From Tetrahymena elliotti 4EA (Eukaryota; Ciliophora; Oligohymenophorea; Hymenostomatida; Tetrahymenidae), in assembly GCA_000231825.2 (NCBI GenBank), contig JH720333.1, positions 230,374 to 294,373 on the forward strand: DNA of 64,000 bases, written 5' to 3'. The notes beneath the pieces are model-generated. The model searched no databases. It was not told where the DNA came from and saw nothing but the letters and a program-made list of their open reading frames with translations. The position numbers were made by a program, and so were the translations under genes. Each line of letters starts with the position of its first letter. Position 1 is the first letter of the stretch. Positions 1-12,860 of the stretch are shown one piece after another.

Positions 1-1184
1 GAAAATATTAAAAGATATTATCCTAATCATTTACTGAAGTTAAATAAAATTAATTTAAATATAGGAATGTTGAGTTATCTTATTTTTTGAATTATTCTAT
101 GTATTAATTATATTTAGTTTTAATTAAGTAAAAATACTCTATTCTTTGATCATTTTCTTGTGAAGAATCTATAAAACTCATTCTCAAATCATTCATATTA
201 TTCCTGTTAAATATGAAATTGTAATTGAATTTTGGTAAATTTGTAATATTGTATGATTCATTCAAATCAAACACTAATTCTCTGAGCATTTCCTTTTCAT
301 TAAGAGATTCTTGAAATAAATATATTATTGTAAAAGGTAAAATCTAAGTTATTTTATTGTTTTAAAACACAAAAACCTTTTTTTTAGAATTTATAATGAT
401 GTTTTATCCTCCAAAATACTAAATATAATCAAATTCATCATTTTCATCTTCATCCAAACAAAACAATTACTCCTTTATTAAGTATTTATTTTCAATACTA
501 ATCATTTAATATAAGCATTAATTCATTTTTTGTGTGAATAAATTTTTCTTCATCAATTTAGGCTTTTCATTTATCTAGCTCTAAAGAATCAAATCTTCCA
601 AATAGAAATAATAATAGAAAATTTTATTTTAGTAATCAGAAATATAAATGTAATATTTGTCATTTGACTCAGAAACATGCAATATCCTTTTGACTTTTTA
701 AAAAAATAAAATTAAAATTTTTCTAGTAAAACCATTTTGAAAAAATTAAAGGAATTAAATTGAAAATAATTCATTAATATTTTATTTTTAAAAAGAATTT
801 ATATAAAAATGTAGATAAGTATCTACTTTCTACAATCTAAAGCTCAATAACTTTTCCATAAATCTACAAAGCTTCAGTAAAAAATATTTTTATTAAGAGC
901 GATTATTCTGTAATCTAATATATAAGAAAGCTCTTCTAAGACTAAATTCCATTTGAATTCCAAAAAAGTGGTTAATTTAAATTGTAAATTAGAGTTGAAA
1001 TCAATATACGATTTGGGTATATCGATTCTAATTAACTCATTTTTTAATCGCAAAAATATATTCTTTCATAAACTATAAAAAAATTAGCATCTAAACTTCC
1101 ATCAGTAATATTTTGCATTATCTAACAATACATAATTGATGATATTGTGATGAATATTGTCAAAAAATTAGTATCCAATTTCAT
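1..1184 (-). CDS. Putative secreted or membrane protein, 5' part; runs off the left edge
   Basis: Two exons on the minus strand, 1184-827 and 693-1, join in phase 1 across an intron that starts GTAGATAC and ends AAAAAG. With TAA/TAG as Gln the frame stays open to the window edge, giving about 350 residues without a stop. The chosen ATG is the first after an upstream in-frame TGA. The first 21 residues (MKLDTNFLTIFITISSIMYC) look like a signal peptide or signal anchor. The rest is rich in Ile, Tyr, Phe and Asn with no motif I recognise; an acidic stretch (LDEDENDEFDY) lies in exon 2. The frame is well supported by length and by phase agreement, but function is unknown. It could be an ectodomain of the large ciliate surface-protein families; that is inference. 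Confidence 0.6.
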
Positions 1185-3984
1185 ATTTTAATAATATTTA
1201 TTTTCAATATTGATTAAAAATAGCAATCAAATTATTCAATTTATTTACTTTATTTAGAATTACTCACTAATTATTCTTAATTAATTGATACTTGATTAAT
1301 TCGATACCTTTAATTAATTATTACAAAAAGAAAGTATTTGAGTGCTTCTAAATTCTAATTCTTTTGGAAAATAAATTTTAAGAAATAAATAGACTTATTG
1401 GATGTAATTTAAATAAAAATAAAACTTTTTTTTTAATCTATATTTTAACAAAGTAAGTTTCAAATTTAACATAAAAGAGAAAATACTCTTAAGATATTTT
1501 ATATTTTATAAATATTTTATTTAATACGGTGATTAACAAAATATGGAAAAATATCACTTTACCCACTTGTATAAAAAATTAAATTAATTAAAATTGAAAA
1601 AGAAAAGATTTTTATTGAATTTAAAAAAAATAGTAAGTATGTTGAAATACATTTCTAATATTAAAATAATTACAAAATTTATCTGTAAAATAGTAAAGCA
1701 AAATTCTAACTAATAAAGTTTAGATATCCCATTAATATTCTAAATAGTAAATTGATTAAATTTAAATGATAAAAATTCTCTTATGTGTTTGTTCTTTTTA
1801 CCAAATAAAAAATAAAATTTTTCATTTCTTTCAATTTAAATTGTAACATTAATAAATTATTTTAAATTAATTTTTTTTTTTAAAAAATGATGAAGGTGTT
1901 GAATTTAGCTTATGCTTTTTTAAAATTAAGATTGTTTTCCATCAGATTTTTTGAATGATCAAAATTGAAATTAATATTTAATTAATTTTATGTTTATTTT
2001 AATCATTAAAAATTGAATGATACATCTTGTGCCAAATCTCAAGAAAAATTATGTTGAGTTAAACAAAAGAAATTAATTACCTCTTTCTTTCTTTATTTAT
2101 TATTTATTTGAATTATTCTATCTAAATTAATAAAAGAAGATGTTTTTCATTAGGAATTTTAGTTAGATTGTAGGAGAAGTCTTTTTATTTTTCAAATGAG
2201 TTAAAAAATAAATTTGAAATAAATCTATGTATTTATCAATTTAATTAATCAGGAAAATTAAATATACGTGTCAATTTTAATAAAGAGATGCTTTTTTACC
2301 TGAGCTGACATTCTTTTTTAATGGATTGGTAGGAATTTTTGTATGAAATAAAGGGTTATACTAAAATAATAGTATTATCATTAGTTTAAAATTGCAAACA
2401 ACATTAATCTAAAACAAAAAATATTATAGATTAATTTAATATTTTTCACCTACTTTAAATTATTACAAAAACTCATTTTACTTTTAGCCTATTATTTGTT
2501 ATTTTCTTTTATAAAACCAGGTAGAAATGAAAAGCCATATTTAAAACGCTTCTTTTTCATAAATAAAATATTTAAGCTTAATTATTTGTTTGAACAAGTT
2601 GTTTTTTTTGTTCTTTTTCCATTTTATTTATTGTAGTACCTGTTAATTACATGCTATTGGACCTATTGGTTTCATTATAATATTATAACAATTGAAGAAT
2701 GTTGAAAATTGAAAAATATGTTTCAAATGCGACTTCTTGATTCCTATACCTACATTAAAAGTAAAATGCGCTTCCAAAAAATTTGAAGGTATTAATGTTA
2801 TTTCCTATTTAATGATAACTTTTCATTTATTTTTAAAATTCGCTATTTTTGATTTAATTTTCATTTTTGTTTTCACCAATTTATTATTTTATCTAGAAGA
2901 ATATATCCCTTGATTTATTAAAGAGTAATAAAGGGAGAGAATTTGCGTTAAGATTAAATATTGTCTATAAATATAGAAGTTATCTTTTAAAATAGCAAAT
3001 TCTTTGATATAACGCTAGAACGTTTTAGAAATTAACTGATTGCAATACTAGAATTAAAATCCCTTCTCTCTAAATTTGACAAAATAACCCATAGAATTGT
3101 CCTTTAAAACCATAATTTTGAGACCACCTAAATTCTACCCTGAAAAAATTCTTTTGCAAAAAATTTATGGATTTCTTATAAAAGGCGAATTTGCTTTGCT
3201 TATGCTTTTTTTAATATCCACGCAATTAATTGGAGGTGTTTATTAATTTTTAATAAAAGAAAAAAAATTCTTTTACAGAAAAGTAATTCTCGCCTATTTA
3301 TAAATACATTAGCCAATCATTCACTTTTTTCATAATATTTCAATACAAAAATAGCCTTTTCTCCTTTTCAGCTAGAATTATTTAGTCTGCTTCTTTTAAT
3401 AATAGGAGCATGCATTTTTCTATTTGGCTTTTTATGGGCAAAGAGGCCCCAATCTCTATTTGAGATAAAAAATGTTTTAAGATTAAGTAAATAGATAAAT
3501 TTGATGCCTTTTTTGTGGTACAAGATCACCCTAACTCCTCTTTTTTGAAATTTTGATCAATTGATTTATTGAATGAATGAAAAAGATATGCTTGCCTTGA
3601 ATGCGCAAAACTATTAATTTTTACTTCGTGGAGTGAATTTGATAATTGACCAGGTTTTTTTCTATTTTCATAGAGAAAAACAAATTAACGTGTTAATAGA
3701 GTTGAGAGGTGGTATTAGTTTAAATACCTTAGCAAATTTTTGAGAAATTAATTAAATCATAAAAAATATAAAAAATAAGAAAATAAGCAACTTTACAAAA
3801 AGTTCATTCAATAATTTATAAATAAAGACATAAACCACCTAATAAAAATGGTAAATAGATTTTCATTCTTTCTAAAAGGGAGAAAGCAATAATCTCCCGA
3901 ACAACTTCACATTTAGCATTAATTCATCTTTCTTTTAGCATTCATTTCTAAATTTTCTCTTTTTAAAATTAACAGAAGCAATAA
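1185..3984. other. Intergenic, AT-rich
   Basis: No convincing gene. The stretch is the head-to-head spacer between the leftmost minus-strand gene and the SERP1-like gene, so it should contain two promoters. The only unusual part is a less AT-rich patch near 3430-3560 with several short hairpins, described under findings. Confidence 0.5.
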
Positions 3985-4158
3985 ATGAAACTCAAGAGCA
4001 ATCTCCACAATAAGAACGTCAACAACAGAGGCAAAGTTCCTGCTACCTTAAAGAACAAGGAAGAAAAGAGCGTTGGACCTTGGGTTTTGGGTATCTTCCT
4101 CTTTGTCGTTGTCGGTTCTGCTGTCTTCTAAATCTTAAACGTTGTCACCAACTCTTGA
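3985..4158 (+). CDS. RAMP4/SERP1-like tail-anchored ER translocon protein
   Basis: A single-exon ORF of 57 residues ending in TGA at 4156-4158; one internal TAA is read as Gln. The stretch VGPWVLGIFLFVVVGSAVFQ closely follows the human SERP1/RAMP4 tail ([20 protein letters not shown]), and the Lys/Asn-rich front with NRGKVP matches the ribosome-facing part (QRGNVA). The family binds ribosome-docked Sec61 and is tail-anchored in the ER with the N terminus in the cytosol. Length matches the family (about 65 residues). Codons are strikingly GC-ended (CTC, GTC, AAG, AAC) compared with neighbouring genes, which suggests high expression. A short leader ending AAAATTAACAGAAGCAATAA precedes the ATG. 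Identification is confident despite the small size. Confidence 0.92.
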
Positions 4159-7100
4159 GAACTCTTATTTCAACTTAAAAAATATCTTAATTTATAAAAT
4201 GAAGTACGCTACATGAAAAGTAGTAGTATTCAGTAATTAATAAAGTAATTTTATTATAATTGAATGGAGAACTGAGCAAAATAAAACTCTTCCTCCAAAA
4301 CACTTTATATTATGTATGTATGTAGTCTACTTTTGCTTATTTTCTTCACTCAATCATAATTATTCATTCATTCATTCCTTCACTTACATTTTTATAATTT
4401 ATCTTTACTTTTCACCAATACTGATTTTATTCTTTCTCAATCTACCAAACTAAAAATGCTGAATCTCAGCCAACCAAATGAGAAGACTTCCAAAGTCATC
4501 AGATAATCTCAAATACTGTCTTTAAAATGCCAATTCAATACCAATTTTAGTCTAATTTCAAAAACATATTTTAAAAACGTCTTTTTAATCATTATTTTTT
4601 AAGCTTTTTTAATCATTTTTTAGATTAATCAAAGCAAAAAATTTGATGTTTTACTAAAAAAACGTGGAAATGTTATTCTCAAAAAGATAATTAGAATTTT
4701 AGTATTGTTTTAGTTGAAACTAGAAATTAAATTTTTTTAAAATTGTTCCTTCTACCTTTCTTTCTAAAGATTTACTATGATGTAGGTTTTCTTTAAAAGA
4801 TTAACTTATTTCTTCAGTTTTTTTAAAGAAAGAGATAAACAAATCCATTTAATAGACTAATTTTTTATTTTAATCAAGCATTCTTCATTTATTTTAAATA
4901 ATTAAATTTTCAACAAAAATAAATTAGCACTTCTCTTTAAATATTTCCTTTTTGGGTTTTCTTTGTAAATTAACAGAGAAAAAAGTGAGATACAGATATA
5001 AATATTATAATTTACTTATAAAAATTAATCAGTGTATTAAATGAAATAGCTTAATTACAAATCATATGCTCTAAATTTGAAAATAAAATTTTGTTATTCT
5101 TTTTTATTTATTTAAAATCAATTTCAATTTTAAACTTAAATTCTACTTCAGTTAAAATATATATTTTTTAAATGGTTCACTATGTTTTATAGCTCTTAAA
5201 ATTCAGTCAAAATAAAAATATGCATTATTTAAAAAACTTTGGTTTGGGTTAAATGCTTTTAAAATAAAATAATTAAAAATAATAAATAAATAAATGAAGT
5301 ATTTTTATTACTAATAATAAACTACTCAATATTTAAATAAATAAAATAATATTATTCTTTTCTTTTTAACTTAAAATCTTATTACTTTTTAAAATTCTGC
5401 TTCACCAAAATATTTATTTTTTTTCTTAAGTTCCTACATTTTAAGACTTTTAAAATTCCATCCATAAAAATAACTATTATTTAAAAAAATGATTGGGTCA
5501 TTTCTTTTAAAGTATAATAATTAAATATTTGTTAATTTGGTTGTTAAAAGTAAGATAAATATTTTTATAATGAAAAGTTTACACTCTGTATTTAAATCAA
5601 TGTAGATAATATTATTCTTTTTTATTAATAATCTTTTTTCCTTTTTTAAAGTTTTATTTTTTTTCTGAAGTTTCTATATTTTATGACTTTTAAAATTCAA
5701 TCAAAATAAAAATAGAAATAAGCAATTAAAAAAAAATTTAATTCAGAAAATAACGCTTAAAATATTTTAGTTAAATAAATTTTAACCCTTTACAAGAAAT
5801 AAGAGGCTTAAATTATTGATTTTAAAAATTAAATTTAACTAATTTAAGCTTATTCTAATTTTTTTAATTGGATAAATTATTTAAATTATATCTTTTACAA
5901 AATTTTTATCAATTCTTCGTTTTGCCATAAAAATAGCAAAAAATAAATTGAGTTTTTTAATGTATTTTTACTAGAAATTTAAACAAAAATGAAATATTTT
6001 AGTTTGATCATCCCCTGTTATCCATTTCATATAACCTTAAATTAAGTATAAAAATAAATATTTATGGAAAAACTGCTTCAAACTATATTTTTTTAATTAA
6101 ATTTTTCATTTCTAAATTATGCTTTAAATAGGTCAATAAAAAAATATGAAAAAATCTATTTAATTTAACCTCAAGAAAATTAAAATTAGAGAAGAATTCT
6201 TTTAATTTTAGAGTTGATTTTCCTTGATAAAAATTTGATTTAAATCTAAAAATATTGCTAGATAATGTTTTATTTACACATTCTTTTGAATAAATTTAAA
6301 TATTTTTTTATGATTTTTGAAATAAATTTGATTTGATGATAATTAACTGCAAAAAAAGCTAAATTTTCTAGAATTTTGAAGAGTATTAAATATTACTTAT
6401 GCTTACTTTCTAGTTGTAATTTGATACTTAAAGTAATAGAAATTCCTTTAATTAGATCAATGGTTTTTTTAAAGGAAATTAAATTTTAATATGTAATAAA
6501 AAAAGTCTCTAATAATTTTTAATCTATTTTGTGTCTTTCTTAAAATATTCTCTATTAAATAATTAATTTTGAAAAACTATTTCAAAAAAAAACTTGAGAA
6601 TCAAACAATGATTAGTTGTTTTTAGTAGTTAAGTATTATCACTTGAGTTTATTAAATTGAATAACCGATATTAAGTATTAGTAATAAATAAAATTAAGTA
6701 AAATGTATTTTAAATCCAAAATCTTACATTTGTTTGGGGAAAAATCGGTTTTTGAAATAGAAAGAGAAGATTTGATAATGAGCTTATTACTTTCTATAAA
6801 TAGTAAATAAATGATAATATAAAAGAATTTTGTTTGATTTCGAACTAAGCTGTTTTTAAAAAATTGAGAGTAGATAAATTACTAGAGTACTAATTTTAGA
6901 TGCTTTTTACTGTTCTGAAATAAAAAAGAATTTGACTATGAATAAGAGGTAATATAATAACACAAATTAAATACTTTGTATTTATTAATATTGCTTTTGA
7001 ATATCAAATACTTATCAACATATTATTATAAAAATCAAATAATATGATCAAATTTTTTGTTGGTATTTTATAAAATTAAATAAATCTCAACATAGTTCTT

Positions 7101-8090
7101 AAAACTTTTTATATTATTTTTGACAGAATAATATTCATATAGTATCATTAATTAAACATAAATTAACTCTTATGTTTATTATTATTTATTTAGAAAAGGT
7201 ATTAAATTTATATTTTTTTTCAAAATTAGTTTTTAGTTCTCTCTGTTAAATTTATCGAGAATAAATCATATTTGCTTTAATTTAAATTTTTTTGACATAT
7301 TAATTTTACTAATGGAAAAAGCATAGTAAAAAGATAGAAAAATTAACCAAATATTTAAAGAGAGAAGAAGATATTAAATTTTTATACTTGTAAATGTATT
7401 TTTGATGATTTGAGATTCAATTAGTGGTTTAATAAATATCTATTGCTGAGAAATGAAAGAGGTTGGGAAATAAATTTATAATTCTTCTATTTTATTTGAT
7501 GATAGTAAGAATATCATAAATTATTAAGAATGTAAAAAATGTTTATATTACTATAAATAGTACAATATATTGTATTAATATGATGAAATATAATTAAATG
7601 AAGGAATCAGACAAGAAAGTGTAATTTCTAAGTTAATTAAAGTAAAGAAAGTAATATAAAAAGGAAATCAATTAATACAAAAATAAATTACAGCGCAAAT
7701 TAATTAGTTAATTAATTGATTAATTAATAAATCAAACAATCTTAATAAATTGAAATACATTATTAACTAATTTAGTTATTTAGGTGAAAGAAGCAAATAT
7801 ATATTTATAGTAATATATTTTGAAAAAAGAAAAAAATTAAAAATATAATTATATAAATCGTATTATTTTTGCTATTGGCTAAGGAGCATCAAAACTCTTT
7901 CTTACATATATTCAATAGTAAACTCGTATTAATTAATATTAACAAAAATAAGTACAACGAGACAGATAAATAAATAAATAAACAAACAAGCAAGTTATCA
8001 ATCAATAGATCAATATACCAGTCAAGCATATCAACTAAAGTTCAGTTCAATCAATTAGTATTACAAAAGCAAAAGCAAATATAAAATAAA
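4159..8090. other. Intergenic, AT-rich, contains a degenerate tandem repeat
   Basis: No gene recognised. It includes three diverged copies of a roughly 260-bp unit (listed separately) and, from about 7970 to 8090, the leader of the MO25 gene with CAATCAAT-like and AAATAAAT runs. Confidence 0.5.
5080..5760. repeat. Three diverged tandem copies of a ~260-bp AT-rich unit
   Basis: The anchor TATTATTCTTTT recurs near 5095, 5350 and 5613. Each copy then carries TTTTAAA-like runs, a C-T-rich box (TTAAGTTCCTACATTTTA in copy 2, CTGAAGTTTCTATATTTTAT in copy 3), the block GACTTTTAAAATTCAATCAA or a close variant, AAAATAAAAATA, and a run of A or T. Copies 1 and 2 also share GGTT/GGGTCA followed by TTTTAAA-TAATAATTAAA. 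Spacing is about 260 bp. The copies carry no coding sequence. Confidence 0.6.
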
Positions 8091-10517
8091 ATGAACGGCT
8101 CTTAATTAAATGCAACTAATAGTTTTAAAATGAGTAGTAGTAGCTTAGGTACTACACAATTAATACAAAACAATCCAAATGGTAAATTATTCTGCCAACT
8201 ATCTGCATTTTTCAATTTGCATTCACTCCATTTAATCATCAAAAATATTCATAATTTAAATATGATTGATCATCACCTTAATTTTCTAATTTAAAAAAAA
8301 TAAAAAGACTCAAAGCGCTTAACAAACTTCTTTGGTAGAAAGAATAAAAATCCAGTAGAGAACTCTGCCTGCTTATTAGCATGCACTATAAACTTCCTGA
8401 AGGCTCCTGATTCAAAGGTAAAAATTTAGCTTTGTTTGTTTTTATTAGCTGTATAGATATTTTTTAGTTAAGCTGATTTTGTATGCGTTTGCGTGCGTGC
8501 GTATTTAGAATACATAGAAGAAGAATAATATGAAAAAATAATTTTGAAGCTATGAAATATTAATGTAAAAATGATAAATAAATAGAATAATGTGTAGAAG
8601 TTAGACAAGTACATGTTGAGATGCAAGCAAATAGTCACTTAAGAAAATGATGTAAAAGAAATTCTAATGATCATTTACATAATTGAAAAAAAACCCCATT
8701 TAATTTTATCTCCTTTTAATCAAATAAATAGAAATCTAGTGTTTAAATCGCAGATTGCTAATATCTATAAATTGCTTTGCACAATCTTTTATTGAATGCA
8801 CATTTATTGCCCTTTGAAATGAAAAAATCTGTTTACGCTATTCTCACATCCAGCTTAAAAATCTCTTAATCATGCTGTTAGTACTTTGCTACCCATGCCA
8901 AGAGCATCCTATCCTACCTATTTTAATAGTAAATATTCATTCGGTTTGATGGGAGATTTAACCTTCAAATTTTCATTTTAGCCTTTTATAATTGTTTTCT
9001 ATTAAACTTAAATAGCTTTGAAAAAAATGAAATGTACTTTTTTACTGGTAATGTCTTAAGAATCCTTTTAAAGTAAGAGGTAAAATAACACTCAATTATT
9101 TATTTCTATCCTACTTCAAAAATCCTCATTTTTGCAATAAGATCATTAATATCATCTTTATCAGCATATTGGAAAATTTAAAGTTGAAACATATATCTTA
9201 AAAATTCATTCATTGTGTGTGTTTTAATTTCCACTCACTATTCACATAAACTTTCTATTGAAATTATTAACACTTTGATTAAATTCTTTTGATGCTGATT
9301 CTCCTTATCTTTAAATCTTAACAAAAATTTACAAAATCCTCTTTAAAAAAAGAAGAAAGCAAAATTAATCTAAAAATACTAAAAAATAAATAATCTATCT
9401 GTTAAAAATGATCAAAAATACTTTGAGCCCACAAAATAACATTTTTATCCTTTATCCTAATTTAAACTTTTTATCATTTAAACTATAAATAGTTCTTAGA
9501 CCAAATGCTTGATTTACAACTCTTAGAATAAATAATTAAGGTCAGCAAAAACGCTGTCTTTGAAATAGCCTCCGAAGCTCTAGAAACATTCCATGTATTT
9601 ATAAAAAAAACTTTTAATTAGAATTTATTAGTTAGCTTTTTCTAATTAAAAACTAAAAGGTTGTTTTCAAGCAAAAGAAGCCAAAATAAAAATAAATACT
9701 TAGCAAGTTCTTACTTGATAATCATAGTGAGGTAAAAATAAAAATAAATTTCATCAACCTCACTCATTTTCTTTCATTTAAAAAAAGGTCTTCAAGCTAT
9801 TTGTCGAGCTTGCAGAAACTGAAAATTACTTAGCAAAAAGAGATATTCTACTAGTAAATTACTCATTTAATAAATTCTAAAACTTCTAACAATTTGTTAA
9901 TTAAAACCCTAAACTAATTATTTTTTATAATTTCTATCAAAAGACACTGAACCAAATTCTTTCTGATCCTGTTAACAAATAGTTCAATCTCAAATTCATC
10001 AACGACAAAGTAATTTATCTTACTAAATAATTTATTATGTTCGATTCAATTCATTTGAACAATAACTCAAATAAGAGATACTTTCAAACTTAACTTAATC
10101 TCTATCAATTATGTATAAATTTATAAGAGAAGAGAGTAATTAAAATTAGATGCAAAATTTATGCAAATATTGAAGTATCTTAACCATCAAAATAAAATCT
10201 GATTTATACTTTAGAAAGATATTATTTACAGAAAAAAATATTAAAAATCTTAGGAAAATTTGAAAAGAGTAATGACCATTTTAAGCAGTGAAGAATAAGG
10301 AGGATTTAAAGAAGTTGCTTTAATTTTATTTGATCACTTCTTACAGGGATTCTCTACTATAGAAAATGAAAAAGTTAAACATATCATTGAAAGAAATAAA
10401 ATGTTACTGATATAATGCATTAAATAGTGTGTTAATGAAGCAAACTAAAACCAAGAAGGTTAAGGCGAATAAGAAGATCGTAAGGATTATATGATACACA
10501 TGCTCGAAGAAATCTGA
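8091..10517 (+). CDS. MO25 (CAB39) family scaffold protein
   Basis: Nine exons: 8091-8181, 8308-8417, 8586-8651, 8732-9079, 9493-9594, 9660-9731, 9788-9853, 9944-10009, 10254-10517. All junctions keep phase; total 394 residues. The product follows human MO25 along its length. Examples are NFFGRKNKNP at the N terminus, LPFEMKKSVYAIL (human IDFEGKKDVAQIF), FEIASEALETF (human FDIASDAFATF), ETENYLAKRDILL (human SENYVTKRQSLKLL) and ENLKRVMTIL (human ENLKLMMNLL). MO25 is a helical-repeat scaffold that activates Ste20/STRAD-type kinases, in LKB1 and germinal-centre kinase pathways. There is an extra N-terminal tail of about 30 residues rich in Ser/Asn. About 25 additional residues sit after YLFQQ in exon 4, at the point where human MO25 is shorter. 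They are either a lineage insertion or an intron I could not place, because a GTAAAT...TTTTAG candidate there breaks the frame. Confidence 0.93.
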
Positions 10518-11490
10518 TTTTTGTTTTTAACTTGCTTTATCTTAAATGCTGATTACCCATTAGTAGATTATAGCTAGCAACCATTATGCATACATACACA
10601 CATAAATTATAAAACTTTATAATTAATTTTTATGAATTATTAATAAATAATAACTTACTCAATCTTATTGACGATTATTTCTCATTTTTGAACACTCAAG
10701 TAAACAAATTGTAACAACAACTAATACTCCAACGTCATAATAAATTGTTAATTTAAATAGCTTTAATATCCTTAAATTGTATATCAACCATCTGTATCTT
10801 ATATTTTAATTTATATCTAACTTATTCCTAATTTAATCTTGCACTGCCTCAATTAGCTAGCTAATTAACTAACTAACTAATTAATCAATCAACTATTCAA
10901 CCAACAAAACTGCAATTCTTAATTAATTCAATCTTTGTATTTCTTTAATTTCCTTTCTAAAATATTAAATTGCTTGTTTAATTGATGTTTATAATCTTTA
11001 TTGATCAAAAAATTAAAAAATATTTTTTACCAGCAAGCTAACATTTATTAAAAGCATTTTTTTAAAAATTTCAAAAAAGTTTTTAAATTTGCAAAGATTT
11101 AGATTTTATAAACTATTTTTATTTTTTAAAATTTAATGAAAAAGTTGTTTTAAAAAATATTTGTAAATTGAATAAATATTATAATCACTAATATTTTTCA
11201 AAGTTATTTTTAGATAAATAAAAAGTAAAAACATAATTTCAATTTTAAATTATTATTCAAGAAATGATGAAAAGTAAAGCATTTATATTTTAAAAAGAGC
11301 ATAAAATATGTATTATGTTTATTATATAATATATAAATTGTAATTAACATTTAGAGATTTAGTCCATTTGCCTCCGTCTTTGATACTTTTATTTTTTTTA
11401 TCTCTCTATTCAATCTAATTTTTGAAAGTTTAAGAAAGACACTAATGAGAAATTATGCGTATGTATGTGAATGAGTTTTAATCAAGCTTT
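10518..11490. other. Convergent intergenic spacer
   Basis: Lies between the 3' ends of the MO25 gene (plus) and the CIMIP2-like gene (minus). It is AT-rich, with short CTAACTAA and CAATCAAC runs near 10855-10910. No gene seen. Confidence 0.5.
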
Positions 11491-12860
11491 TCATCTTCTG
11501 ATATTAGGGATATTTTAGGCTTATAATTTGAAGTTATGCATTTTTTCTTGGTCAATATTACTTTAGTCAGCTGCTGCTGTCTTTCTAGCATTAGCAAATG
11601 TTTAACCAAATATGTTAGCAGCAACAATTCTTTTGTTGGTACCTGTGTAACCTGGAAGAGGTGTACCAATTCTAACTATTTTTGATAGTAAAAATATAAT
11701 TTTTAATAAATTTATTTATGTTGAAATATATTTTTTTACTTGGATCAACTTTATCATCACCATAAAATTTATCAATACTATCTTCAAATTGTTAAGGTCT
11801 TACATTTTGTGATTCTTCTTATTATTGCTTTCTTGTGTTTTACATTTATGTCTACCAGAAATTACTGTCTTTCATTTTATCAGTCTGTTTTTAAAATAAT
11901 TTTCAAATTAGCAAATGGCTTGTGAAAAAAAATCATTTTCTATCAACTTCTTATTATCTAACTATCAAAAAAATTCTATGTATTTTTTATAATTTTGGAG
12001 TTATAAAAATTAAGAAGCAATCAATTTATCTATCAATCAATCAGTATACTGAAAGATTAAATTCTAAAGAGTTTCATTCTTAGTTCTGATAAATGCTTGA
12101 ATTGCTAAACAAATTTTCCTTTTTAAACAAATAGAAATTATTTACAAGAGTGTATTATAGCTATTTAGGGGGAACGCCAACTATTTCTGCAGCAGTTCTT
12201 TAAAGAACTTAATTCTAATTAATATAAGTTTCTTGAGTAACACTTGCATATCTTTATTGGGCATTAACATCTTAACCTTGATGTTGATCTCCCTTAGAGA
12301 TTGTGTAAGTAATTTTTCCATAGGTCTTTCCAAAGATATTTTCAGACTTAATAGAAGGAATATATCCATCATAACCTATTAAATTGTTAAAAAGAATTAG
12401 TTAATTCTTTATTTTTGATATGTTTTCATCAAAATATTATTCATGCTAAATAAATAAATAAATACCTGGGATTTAGTATTTTGGTTCTTGCTTTTGAATG
12501 GGAATAGGATCGTCTCTAATAATTTTGGGAATGTGTCTATTTTATATAATAAAAAGTATTTTATCATCAGCCTTGAACTACTGTAAACGCTATTTATTTA
12601 TTCATTCAAGCAAATTAACTGCTAATTTATTTCGAAATTGCTTCATTTAAGTAGTATTTTTATGAATATCTTCGTTTCACAAAATTTATGATGAAACAGA
12701 CATTCTGCCAGTTAGAAAATTAGTGTAAAATGGAAAGCTTCTTGGATATAAATTATTTTATGAAATTTAAGCATTCTTGTGATTTTTAGATGAATTCATT
12801 TTTTATTTTTTACCCTGTGTATCCAGGAACAACATAGGATAATCTGGTACCTTCAAACAT
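11491..12860 (-). CDS. CIMIP2/FAM166-like ciliary microtubule inner protein
   Basis: Five exons on the minus strand: 12860-12814, 12536-12466, 12375-12146, 11884-11740, 11675-11491. All phases agree and the product is 225 residues. Three copies of a short module are visible: VVPGYTGHIP (N terminus), QIPGYDGYIPSIKSENIFGK followed by TYG (middle), and PLPGYTGTNK...NIFGQTF (C terminus). The pattern P-G-Y-x-G-x-[IT]-P followed by a Gly-Lys/Gln-Thr-[YF] box is the hallmark of the FAM166/CIMIP2 family. Its members sit inside axonemal doublet microtubules. The protein is basic, lacks membrane segments and has a Gln/Lys-rich linker (QNTRKQQQEE), fitting a lumenal microtubule staple. Family assignment is confident; the exact paralog is not. 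Confidence 0.85.

Noticed and set aside
10148..10200. Exon-like AKFMQILKYLNHQNKI in the last MO25 intron
   Set aside because: Resembles the MO25 repeat pattern but is in the wrong phase and followed by TGA; the downstream exon already supplies the matching segment.
11740..11925. Plus-strand ORF starting MDQLYHHH
   Set aside because: Antisense of exon 4 of the CIMIP2-like gene, whose phases agree on the minus strand.
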